Source: Rhodospirillales bacterium
Lineage (GTDB): Bacteria; Pseudomonadota; Alphaproteobacteria; MPNO01; UBA2964
DNA: 9,021 bases
Direction: 5' to 3'
Assembly (NCBI GenBank): GCA_002727395.1
Contig: PBWY01000024.1
Location: 15,216 to 24,236, forward strand
Below the pieces are notes generated by a model. It was not told where the DNA came from and searched no databases. It saw nothing but the letters and a program-made list of their open reading frames with translations. This document shows, one piece after another, positions 1-5,921 of the stretch. Each line of letters opens with the position of its first letter. The first letter of the stretch is position 1. A program made the translations under genes and the position numbers.

Positions 1-458
1 ATTCCTAATTTGTTTACTTCAAATTTTTGTCTGGGGGTTAAATGTCGTTGAATCCATGTAAAAGATCGTTTTTGGGTTAGTTTTTGGTATACAGAACGCT
101 GGTCTAGATTAGGAAGCACTCTGGCTAATTTATTAGCAGCATCCCTTGCATCTACTATAAGGCGTGGGTCGGCATAAAGTGATGCAGTCTTCAGATTGGT
201 AGCTAAAAGGTTTCCGTATCGATCAACAATATCTGCACGGCTGGTCTCAAGCACAACCTGTTTAAAAGATCGGGAGTACTGGGATTGGTTTTTCTCTGCG
301 AACATTGTCATGCTAATCAAACGGCCGGTTACGGCTATAAATGCTACTGAGAATATTGCAGCGGTAATAAGGAGACGGCTTCTGCCTGTTTCGACGTTCG
401 GTGGCACTGGGGGCTCGCGCCTCCTTTTTCTTGGAAAAAGGGGTTGGCGGCCGATCAT
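1..458 (-). CDS. ftsI: FtsI (PBP3) septal peptidoglycan transpeptidase, N-terminal part
   Basis: This is the first 152 residues of the septum-specific penicillin-binding protein, which cross-links peptidoglycan at the division site with FtsW and FtsQLB. The gene continues past the left edge, so the transpeptidase domain with its SxxK, SxN and KTG motifs is not visible. The ATG at 458 overlaps the ftsL stop codon (TAATG). Seen in the sequence: a basic cytoplasmic start (PRKRRRE, residues 9-15), one membrane segment at about 29-50, then the start of the PBP dimerisation region, with ADIVDRYGNLLATNL (75-89), ASLYADPR (92-99) and FTWIQRHLTP (133-142), all typical of alphaproteobacterial FtsI. No frameshift is present in the visible part. 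It is last in the visible mraZ-rsmH-ftsL-ftsI operon. Confidence 0.93.
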   Translation of the reverse strand, partial: MIGRQPLFPRKRRREPPVPPNVETGRSRLLITAAIFSVAFIAVTGRLISMTMFAEKNQSQYSRSFKQVVLETSRADIVDRYGNLLATNLKTASLYADPRLIVDARDAANKLARVLPNLDQRSVYQKLTQKRSFTWIQRHLTPRQKFEVNKLG

Positions 459-811
459 TATTTACGCCTAATTTTGGCGAAATGGGGGGGGACCTGATCG
501 GCCGCCGGGGGATCGATAACTTTTGTTTGGTCTACTGGGCGTAATGGAATATTTTCTATGGATGTGCTCTGGACAGCTTGTACCGGATGAAGGTTAAGTA
601 AGCGGCGCCCAAGATTTTCTAGCCGTAAAGGTTGATTTAGGTAACTCCATTCGGCTTTTAAAACATGTGTTTCTTCCAAATTGCTTAGCGTCTTACTATT
701 AACTGTAACTAGTTTACCCTCCATTGATTTAACTTCGTATTTTAGAAGAAAAAGCCCAATTCCGGCACTTATAGCAAGAAGCATCCAAAATGTTGTAGAG
801 CGCTGAATCAT
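458..811 (-). CDS. ftsL: FtsL cell division protein
   Basis: A small bitopic membrane protein of 117 residues. FtsL pairs with FtsB and FtsQ to recruit and activate FtsW-FtsI at midcell. The sequence has a very short cytoplasmic start (MIQRSTT), one membrane segment at about residues 8-25 (FWMLLAISAGIGLFLLKY), then a polar periplasmic part likely to form the coiled coil with FtsB (about 26-75, ending in LRLENLGRRLLNLHPV). It closes with a proline-rich tail. FtsL sequences are poorly conserved, so the call rests on size, topology, the LENLGRR-like segment and position between rsmH and ftsI. Its ATG overlaps the rsmH stop by four bases (ATGA), and its own stop overlaps the ftsI start, suggesting translational coupling. 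Confidence 0.88.
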   Translation of the reverse strand: MIQRSTTFWMLLAISAGIGLFLLKYEVKSMEGKLVTVNSKTLSNLEETHVLKAEWSYLNQPLRLENLGRRLLNLHPVQAVQSTSIENIPLRPVDQTKVIDPPAADQVPPHFAKIRRK

Positions 812-1791
812 GTTTTTATCCCGTGATTGTTAAATCCCACTTCACGTGAGAGAACCTCTGTGCGCTCGGCTGTTCGAAGTCGTGCAGAACGGGACCGAGG
901 ATTTGATTGAGTTTCGGTGTTGTCAGGACGAATAAGTTTTCTGTTCAGCTCAATAAAAGTGGGAGGGATTGGTTTATTTTCGTTCTCCGGAGCATGACGC
1001 GATCCGCGGGTGTTATAAGTAGAACGTTTTCGCAAAAATCTCTTAACAATTCGATCCTCAAGTGAATGAAAGCTTACTACGGCTAGTTTGCCTCCCGCGG
1101 AGAGCATCGTTTCTGCAGCGTTCAAACCACGCTGAAGTTCACCAAGCTCGTCATTTAAAAATATTCTTAACGCTTGAAAAGTACGTGTAGCTGGATCAAT
1201 GGCTTTAAAACTCGATTTAACTGGTGGAAAACATCCTCTTACAATCTTAGCGAGCTCCAGCGTCCGTTTGATTCGTACTTTAGAACGAGCCGCGACAATC
1301 GCACGAGTAATATGACGGGATCGTCGCTCTTCACCATATTCAAAGATGATTTGGGATAGCTGTTTTGGTGCGGTTTCATTAACAATATCTTCCGCAGTTG
1401 GACCATCTAGAGACATTCTCATATCAAGGGGGCCATCGTGTTGAAATGAAAACCCCCTCTTTGGATCGTCTATCTGGAAAGATGAAATGCCGAGGTCAAA
1501 CATAATGCCATCGACACTTTTTACTTCATGTTTTGCAAGCAAGTGTTGCATGCATCCGAATTTGCCTTCGATGACTTTCAATCGTCCAGCATATTTTTCT
1601 GAGAGTATTTTCCCGCGAATACATGCTTGTGGATCTCGATCTATACCCCAAACATTACAATTCGTTGCTTCTAGAATTGCGCTGCTATATCCACCTCCAC
1701 CGAATGTGGCGTCGATATAGATAGCATTGGGATTTGGTTTGAGAGCGGCAATTACCGCTTCTAAAAGGACAGGTCGGTGACCGCCGGCCAT
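808..1791 (-). CDS. rsmH: RsmH 16S rRNA (cytosine(1402)-N(4))-methyltransferase
   Basis: RsmH (formerly MraW) methylates N4 of C1402 in the P site of 16S rRNA, using S-adenosylmethionine. The protein of 327 residues shows the family signatures in order: HRPVLLEAVIAAL near the N-terminus, the SAM-binding loop DATFGGGGYSSA, the acidic IDRDPQA strand end, DGIMFDLGISSFQIDDPKRG with GPLDMRM after it, and VVSFHSLEDRIVKRFLR in the C-terminal half. Length is normal. I place the start at ATG 1791, whose A is shared with the mraZ TGA stop (TGATG). A TTG directly upstream at 1794 would add one residue and sits nearer to an AAGGA motif, so it cannot be excluded. It lies between mraZ and ftsL in the division operon. 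Confidence 0.96.
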   Translation of the reverse strand: MAGGHRPVLLEAVIAALKPNPNAIYIDATFGGGGYSSAILEATNCNVWGIDRDPQACIRGKILSEKYAGRLKVIEGKFGCMQHLLAKHEVKSVDGIMFDLGISSFQIDDPKRGFSFQHDGPLDMRMSLDGPTAEDIVNETAPKQLSQIIFEYGEERRSRHITRAIVAARSKVRIKRTLELAKIVRGCFPPVKSSFKAIDPATRTFQALRIFLNDELGELQRGLNAAETMLSAGGKLAVVSFHSLEDRIVKRFLRKRSTYNTRGSRHAPENENKPIPPTFIELNRKLIRPDNTETQSNPRSRSARLRTAERTEVLSREVGFNNHGIKT

Positions 1792-2261
1792 CAAGGGTCA
1801 ATTCCTTGGTCGTGCAGCTTTGCACGAAGTGCTGTGATCGCATTCTGATGATTGGTATTGAAGTTATCAGGAGCCCAAATTTGAAATCGTGTTCCCCGAC
1901 CGACAAAGGTAGCTCGGTTAGATATTCCTGCCTCCTTGGCTAAAGTATCAGGCAATAAAATTCTTCCCTCTTTGTCAAAGGGCAGTTCGTATGCCATAGC
2001 CATGACTGTATCAATAATATTATTGGTTCCTAGCAAGGCTTGCTCAAATTCCCCATCAGACAGGGTTTTGTCTAGTCGTCTCTCATTTAGTTCTTCGAGC
2101 ATACTGCGGCCAAAGACATCTATGGCTGGGTCTTTGAGAGAAGGGTAGGCAATCACACCCTGATAGGGTGCATCTGACAATGCGGCACGAAATTGGGCTG
2201 GGACAGAAACTCGACCCTTTCGGTCAACCTTATTCACAAAAGTGGATAGGAAAGATGTCAC
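1791..2261 (-). CDS. mraZ: MraZ transcriptional regulator of the dcw operon
   Basis: MraZ is a ring-forming DNA-binding protein with two AbrB/SpoVT-like domains that represses its own operon in enterobacteria. Both half-domains are visible in this 156-residue protein: VDRKGRVSVPAQFR (about 13-26) and FDKEGRILLPDTLAKEAG (about 95-112), each carrying the conserved D-x-x-G-R signature. The start is GTG at 2261, with a GGGGG Shine-Dalgarno-like stretch five bases upstream; the next ATG is far inside the first domain. MTSFLSTFVNKVDRKGR fits the usual family N-terminus. The gene is first in the operon, and its upstream region holds four periodic TGGG motifs of the type MraZ binds. The stop overlaps rsmH. 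Confidence 0.95.
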   Translation of the reverse strand: MTSFLSTFVNKVDRKGRVSVPAQFRAALSDAPYQGVIAYPSLKDPAIDVFGRSMLEELNERRLDKTLSDGEFEQALLGTNNIIDTVMAMAYELPFDKEGRILLPDTLAKEAGISNRATFVGRGTRFQIWAPDNFNTNHQNAITALRAKLHDQGIDP

Positions 2262-2286
2262 TCAAACCCCCGATCTAAATTCACGG

Positions 2287-2308
2287 TGTCTCTACCCCTG
2301 AAGAGACA
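2287..2308 (-). other. Hairpin in the mraZ leader
   Basis: A perfect 7-base stem (TGTCTCT at 2287-2293 with AGAGACA at 2302-2308) and an 8-base loop form a hairpin inside the predicted 5' leader, about 25 bases before the mraZ start. No T-run follows on either strand, so it is not an intrinsic terminator. In the transcript the loop reads TCAGGGGT. Role unknown. Confidence 0.4.
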
Positions 2309-2339
2309 AAATAACCCCGCAATATTCCCAAGCAATGTA

Positions 2340-2373
2340 TGGGTATATATGGGTTATAATGGGATTTTATGGG
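2340..2373 (+). promoter_or_regulatory. MraZ-box array: four TGGG repeats, 10-base period
   Basis: TGGG occurs at 2340, 2350, 2360 and 2370, exactly 10 bases apart, so all four motifs face the same side of the helix. The six bases between them are AT-rich and differ. Direct TGGGN repeats with 5-base spacers are the known MraZ recognition pattern in E. coli. Here the motifs read on the strand opposite to mraZ and cover the promoter spacer, the -10 box and the likely start point, a layout suited to direct repression. A TGGG in the other orientation lies at 2327-2330. Confidence 0.75.
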
Positions 2374-2380
2374 ATGTCAA
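2353..2380 (-). promoter_or_regulatory. Promoter of the mraZ division operon
   Basis: On the minus strand a perfect -35 hexamer TTGACA (2380-2375) is followed after 16 bases by TATAAC (2358-2353), a five-of-six match to the -10 consensus. Transcription would start near 2346 and leave a leader of about 85 bases before the GTG of mraZ. A second TTGACA at 2397-2392 has no well-spaced -10 box. Assignment is by consensus only. Confidence 0.7.
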
Positions 2381-2637
2381 TCAAAAGTAATGTCAAAATT
2401 CCGATAAAATGATTGATTCATACCTTATTAAATTCCATTCCTCTTTTCATAATTTTGCGGGTTCATCTATCAGTTAGACGGATTAATTAGGATATTCTTT
2501 TATTATTTAGGCAAAAATTACATAAAATTTTGTTAATTTTTAGACATGCATATGAAATTTCCCAATTTCTCTGACCCATGCGGAAAAAATATAGGCTGAG
2601 AATGTCTAGAATCGAAAATGAAGAACCAATTATAATA
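2381..2637. other. AT-rich spacer between rnpB and the mraZ promoter
   Basis: About 257 AT-rich bases with no gene that I can support on either strand; only very short frames without recognisable content occur. A weak AT-only inverted repeat (GAAATT at 2554-2559 and AATTTC at 2564-2569) is present. No GC-rich stem followed by a T-run marks the end of the rnpB transcript, so its 3' end may be made by processing. Confidence 0.5.
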
Positions 2638-3025
<388 letters not shown>

Positions 3026-3032
3026 CGGTAGG

Positions 3033-3061
3033 AATTTGACTACATAAATTCTTTTGGTCAA
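3033..3061 (-). promoter_or_regulatory. Likely rnpB promoter
   Basis: CTTGAC, the common alphaproteobacterial -35 form, occurs on the minus strand with TTGACC at 3061-3056. After 17 bases comes CAAATT (3038-3033), a weak -10. A start six to eight bases on falls at the P1 helix edge, exactly where the mature RNA should begin. The -35 box overlaps the amidase stop codon. Confidence 0.45.
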
Positions 3062-3744
3062 GTATCCTGGGCTATAAAATTGATTAAATGTGCGGTTTCA
3101 TTATCAAGAATACCATCTACTTTTGAAGGGCGGTAATGTCGTTGAAAAGCTTTTAGTTTTTTATAAAAAGGCGTTTCTGGATTATAACCTATCAAAGAAA
3201 GGTTCTTTTGAGTTGCCTGCTTCGAATGAGTTTTATCTATTTTTCTGGGAGGTATTTTTGGCCAATAACCAATATTATAAAAAGAGATCTCTTCCCACGG
3301 GAAAAATTCACCCGGGTCCTGTTTACGTTCAGGTGCTATATCCGAATGGCCCAAGATATTTTTTTTAGGGATATGGTGTCTCTTGCGTATGTCCATAACG
3401 AGTTCAATAAGAGATTTGATTTGAACCTTGGGAAAATTATCATAGCCCCATTCATGCCCTTGATTTTGCAACTCTATTCCAATGGATTGGCTGTTAATAT
3501 CTGTTTCACCTGCCCAATAACTGACACCAGCGTGCCATGCACGCTTTTCTTCGGAAACTAATTGAAAAATTCTACCGTTTTCATCCAAAAGGTAATGTGC
3601 ACTTACCTTTGAATTTTTATCACAAAGGTGAGTGAGTGAAAGTCTAGCATTTGCCATGCCGGTATAATGCAAAATTAGTTTATCTATACTACTCCCGCGA
3701 GCTCGCTCGCTGAAATTAGGAGATGGATGATTAATCAGCTTCAT
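3058..3744 (-). CDS. N-acetylmuramoyl-L-alanine amidase with PG-binding domain
   Basis: A zinc amidase of the Amidase_2 (AmpD/AmiD) family that cuts the bond between N-acetylmuramic acid and L-alanine. In 228 residues it shows LILHYTGM with zinc ligand H26, RAWHAGVSYW (68-77), the catalytic-glutamate segment GIELQN (E91), and GHSDIAPERKQDPG with ligands H133 and D143. A C-terminal PG_binding_1 domain follows (about 184-225), with KAFQRHYRPSKVDG and DNET. The architecture is that of E. coli AmiD, but no signal peptide or lipobox is visible: the protein starts MKLINHPSPNFSERARG. It could therefore act in the cytoplasm on recycled muropeptides, or leave by another route. It is the gene before rnpB and is transcribed toward it. 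Confidence 0.9.
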   Translation of the reverse strand: MKLINHPSPNFSERARGSSIDKLILHYTGMANARLSLTHLCDKNSKVSAHYLLDENGRIFQLVSEEKRAWHAGVSYWAGETDINSQSIGIELQNQGHEWGYDNFPKVQIKSLIELVMDIRKRHHIPKKNILGHSDIAPERKQDPGEFFPWEEISFYNIGYWPKIPPRKIDKTHSKQATQKNLSLIGYNPETPFYKKLKAFQRHYRPSKVDGILDNETAHLINFIAQDT

Positions 3745-3985
3745 GAAAAATTTTAAGGGTCTTTAGAAAATAAGATATTCAATCATTTTCAATATTATAT
3801 TTTGCCTTTTTGCCGTATTGTTATGTTATTATGGTTTCGACAGCTCTCCCGCAATAAGATGATCGACTATAATGACCTTCTTATAAAATTTTTATAAGCT
3901 AATTTCTAAAGTAGCCTCAACATTAATTCAAGTTTTGTTAGAAATAGTTCCGAAAATCATTTGTTTAAAGTATGGCTGTAGAACC
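3745..3985. promoter_or_regulatory. Divergent control region between amidase and hydro-lyase genes
   Basis: This stretch of 241 AT-rich bases separates the minus-strand amidase from the plus-strand catabolic operon. It holds a consensus TATAAT at 3868-3873 on the plus strand with no matching -35 hexamer at the usual distance (3845-3850 reads TCTCCC), followed by a perfect palindrome at 3880-3898. A weak -10 with a neighbouring palindrome would fit an activated or repressed promoter. No small gene could be supported here. Confidence 0.45.
3880..3898. promoter_or_regulatory. Perfect 19-base palindrome, candidate operator
   Basis: Nine-base arms, CTTATAAAA and TTTTATAAG, surround a single central base. 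It begins six bases after the TATAAT box, so it covers the expected transcription start of the hydro-lyase/dioxygenase operon. The size fits a site for a dimeric regulator, but no regulator gene is adjacent, and AT-rich palindromes can arise by chance. It has no following T-run, so it is not a terminator. Confidence 0.4.
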
Positions 3986-4774
3986 ATGATAAATTTTGAA
4001 CCCCTTTCGCCTAACACAATTCGCTCTAGATGTAGAAACGGAACGTTTTCAGGACCAACCTCTGGTCATGCTCCGGGCGCTGTACAGGCTAACGTAGTTA
4101 TTCTACCCGCGACCTATGCGAAAGATTTTGAGAACTTCTGCAAATTAAACCCTAAGCCATGCCCTATTTTAGAAATATTATCAGCGGGTGATTTTCATAT
4201 CAAATTTATTGCTCCCAAAGCAGACATTAGAACCGATTTACCGCGCTATAGCGTCTTTCGTAATGGCGAATTAGTAGACCAGCCACTGGATGTATTGGAT
4301 ATTTGGGAAGATAATTTGGTTACATTCTTATTAGGATGTTCGTTCATTGCTGAAGAAGCATTGCTGAGTAATGGCTTGTTGCTTCCGCATATCAATGAGA
4401 CTGGGTTTGTACCCATGTACAGAACAACTGTTCCTTGCAAGCCAGCCGGGATATTTGAAGGTAATATGGTCGTTTCCATGCGACCCTTCATAATGAAAGA
4501 CGCACAACTTGCAGCGGAAATTACTCAACACTATCCAATGGCTCATGGTGCGCCATTACATATAGGTGATCCCGGCTTTCTTGGAATAAAAGACTTAGAT
4601 CGACCTGATTTTGGTGAACCTGTAACAATGAAAGAAGAACAAGTTCCAGTTTTCTGGGCTTGCGGAGTTACGCCGCAAAATGCACTAGCGAATGCTCGGC
4701 CGTCTCTAGCAATTACCCATGCACCAGGGCATATGTTTGTAGCTGACATCACTTCTGAATCCACAAGGGTTTAA
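3986..4774 (+). CDS. DUF1445/YcsI-family putative hydro-lyase (D-glutamate cyclase-like)
   Basis: This 262-residue protein belongs to the family called putative hydro-lyase, DUF1445 or YcsI. A mammalian relative forms part of D-glutamate cyclase, which interconverts D-glutamate and 5-oxo-D-proline; bacterial roles are mostly undefined. Family blocks seen: TSGHAPGAVQAN (25-36), NPKPCP (55-60), DIRTDLPRY (80-88), FLLGCSFIAEEAL (114-126), PMYRT with a later PC (143-151), MRP (165-167), HGAPLHIGDP (187-196), PVFWACGVTPQ (221-231) and ITHAPGHMFVAD (243-254). The family is covered end to end. I chose ATG 3986; a TTG at 3935 would add 17 residues unlike the family. The Shine-Dalgarno is weak. It is first in an operon with a dioxygenase 27 bases downstream, so its substrate may be a ring-cleavage product, but this is inference. 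Confidence 0.9.
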   Translation: MINFEPLSPNTIRSRCRNGTFSGPTSGHAPGAVQANVVILPATYAKDFENFCKLNPKPCPILEILSAGDFHIKFIAPKADIRTDLPRYSVFRNGELVDQPLDVLDIWEDNLVTFLLGCSFIAEEALLSNGLLLPHINETGFVPMYRTTVPCKPAGIFEGNMVVSMRPFIMKDAQLAAEITQHYPMAHGAPLHIGDPGFLGIKDLDRPDFGEPVTMKEEQVPVFWACGVTPQNALANARPSLAITHAPGHMFVADITSESTRV

Positions 4775-4801
4775 TTTCTAATATTAATTACGGAGATATT
4801 C

Positions 4802-5314
4802 ATGTTGCCTATGCCGATAGGAGATCTAAATGCCATAGCGGTCGAGCTTACAGAATCTAGAGGTAGGATTAAGGTACTTTGGCAGCAGCCAGAGTCTCTT
4901 GCTTTCGTGGCTCGCGGGCGTGAATATCGAAGCGAGTTTCATATCGATCCGGTTGACGAAGTCATGTATATGATTAAAGGAGAAATGAATCTCCATTATC
5001 GAATGCCAGATGGAAGCGAGGAGGTGACTATTTTAAAACAAGGTTGCAGCATCTATACCGCAGCAGGAATCCCGCATTCACCTCGATTTCCCCCTGACGC
5101 ATTTTTATTAGTAATAGAGCGCCAACGTAGAGATGGAGAAGTAGATCGATTTCAATGGTATTGCCCAGAATGTGATGAGCTTTTGCATGAAGAACAATTT
5201 ATTGTAAATGATTATAGATCTGATCCTGTATCAAAGGCGTATGCAAATTTCTTTAATTCTTTGGAGAGTCGTACTTGTCGAGCCTGCGGTCATATAATGC
5301 CAAGTGCACTCTGA
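4802..5314 (+). CDS. 3-hydroxyanthranilate 3,4-dioxygenase
   Basis: A cupin-fold iron dioxygenase that opens the ring of 3-hydroxyanthranilate to 2-amino-3-carboxymuconate semialdehyde, in tryptophan/kynurenine breakdown, NAD synthesis or nitrobenzoate catabolism. In 170 residues the iron ligands appear as H47 and E53 (RSEFHIDPVDEVMY) and H92 (IPHSPRF). R43 and E106 (LVIERQR) match substrate-binding positions of the Cupriavidus enzyme, and WYCPEC follows. A second rubredoxin-like metal site is complete: C121, C124, C159 and C162. The arginine after HSP sits one residue earlier than in that enzyme. ATG 4802 has GGAG six bases upstream. Neighbours are a hydro-lyase and a RidA deaminase in a tight operon. 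Activity on a related o-aminophenol cannot be excluded. Confidence 0.9.
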   Translation: MLPMPIGDLNAIAVELTESRGRIKVLWQQPESLAFVARGREYRSEFHIDPVDEVMYMIKGEMNLHYRMPDGSEEVTILKQGCSIYTAAGIPHSPRFPPDAFLLVIERQRRDGEVDRFQWYCPECDELLHEEQFIVNDYRSDPVSKAYANFFNSLESRTCRACGHIMPSAL

Positions 5315-5334
5315 TATTAGAAGGTATTTAAAGT

Positions 5335-5739
5335 ATGCCAAAGAAAATCATTAAATCATCTAAAACCCCAATTACAGGCTTTACGGACAAGTCCTCCCCT
5401 TCACCACTCGCACAAGGAATCCGGTGGGGAAATATGCTATTTCTCTCAGGACAAGTAGCAATAGATCCGGAAACGAAAGAAGTCATATCCGATGATATTC
5501 AAGCGCAAACCCAACAAACTCTGCGAAATCTCGAGGAGATTTTGAAAGAAGCCGGAGGTAGTTTCGCCAACGTGGTCAATATGCGGGTCTGTTTACGAGA
5601 TGTGGATGACTTTCAAAAATTTAATATTACGTTTACCAAATTTATGAAGGGTGAAAAAGTTACACGAACGTGCATTGGTGGTATTCCTCATAGAGCAGGT
5701 GTTAAAGTTGAAATAGATTGCATTGCTATGTTTGATTAA
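5335..5739 (+). CDS. RidA family enamine/imine deaminase
   Basis: A 134-residue YjgF/YER057c/UK114 protein. RidA proteins form trimers and hydrolyse reactive enamines or imines; the 2-aminomuconate deaminases of nitrobenzoate and aminophenol degradation belong to the same superfamily. Seen: GNMLFLSGQVAIDP (32-45), QTQQTLRNLEEILKEAGGSF (58-77, helix 1) and the active-site edge VTRTCIGG with R111, then VEIDCIA with E126. The R-to-E spacing of 15 equals that of R105 and E120 in E. coli RidA, so the catalytic pair looks intact. AAGG lies ten bases before the ATG, and the gap from the dioxygenase stop is 20 bases. Position directly after a ring-cleaving dioxygenase suggests a role on its amino-dienoate products rather than, or as well as, general 2-aminoacrylate clearance. 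Confidence 0.93.
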   Translation: MPKKIIKSSKTPITGFTDKSSPSPLAQGIRWGNMLFLSGQVAIDPETKEVISDDIQAQTQQTLRNLEEILKEAGGSFANVVNMRVCLRDVDDFQKFNITFTKFMKGEKVTRTCIGGIPHRAGVKVEIDCIAMFD

Positions 5740-5803
5740 CCATCTAAAGTTATGGATCAATGTTACAAGTGGAATTTTTTTAAACAAAAAGGGTCGTATT
5801 ATT

Positions 5804-5835
5804 AAAGAATGCGGTTTCTATAAACGTCTTTTTTT
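5804..5835 (+). terminator. Possible weak intrinsic terminator after the dioxygenase operon
   Basis: An imperfect stem (AAAGA 5804-5808 with TCTTT 5827-5831, then GTTT 5814-5817 with AAAC 5822-5825) leads into a seven-base T-run (5829-5835). The stem is short, AT-rich and interrupted by an uneven internal loop, so termination would be inefficient. The following dehydrogenase may be partly read through. Confidence 0.3.
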
Positions 5836-5921
5836 AATCCCCAATGCTTTCTAATTATTTTTTGAGAAAAATGGTCGGTAATCGTGCTCTACTTAGATAT
5901 CAGTTAGATGAGTAAAAAATC

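Noticed and set aside
405..458. Possible frameshift or GTG start (407) at the beginning of ftsI
   Set aside because: A first reading suggested a shift, but a recount of the five-T and five-A runs shows ATG 458 is in frame with the whole FtsI N-terminus.
196..471. Open frame on the plus strand opposite ftsI
   Set aside because: The minus strand carries a clear FtsI N-terminus with membrane segment and family motifs; this frame has no recognisable content.
1685..1906. Minus-strand frame across the mraZ-rsmH junction
   Set aside because: It is out of frame with both genes, which are complete and overlap by one base.
2554..2569. AT-only inverted repeat after rnpB as terminator
   Set aside because: The stem is six bases of A and T apart from one closing G-C pair, and no T-run follows in the direction of transcription.
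3090..3561. Two overlapping plus-strand open frames
   Set aside because: Both are shadows of the amidase gene, which has all zinc and catalytic motifs on the minus strand.
3935..3985. TTG start extending the hydro-lyase by 17 residues
   Set aside because: The added residues do not match the family, and ATG 3986 gives the usual N-terminus.
4246..4764. Several minus-strand open frames
   Set aside because: They lie opposite the DUF1445 gene, whose family blocks run unbroken on the plus strand.
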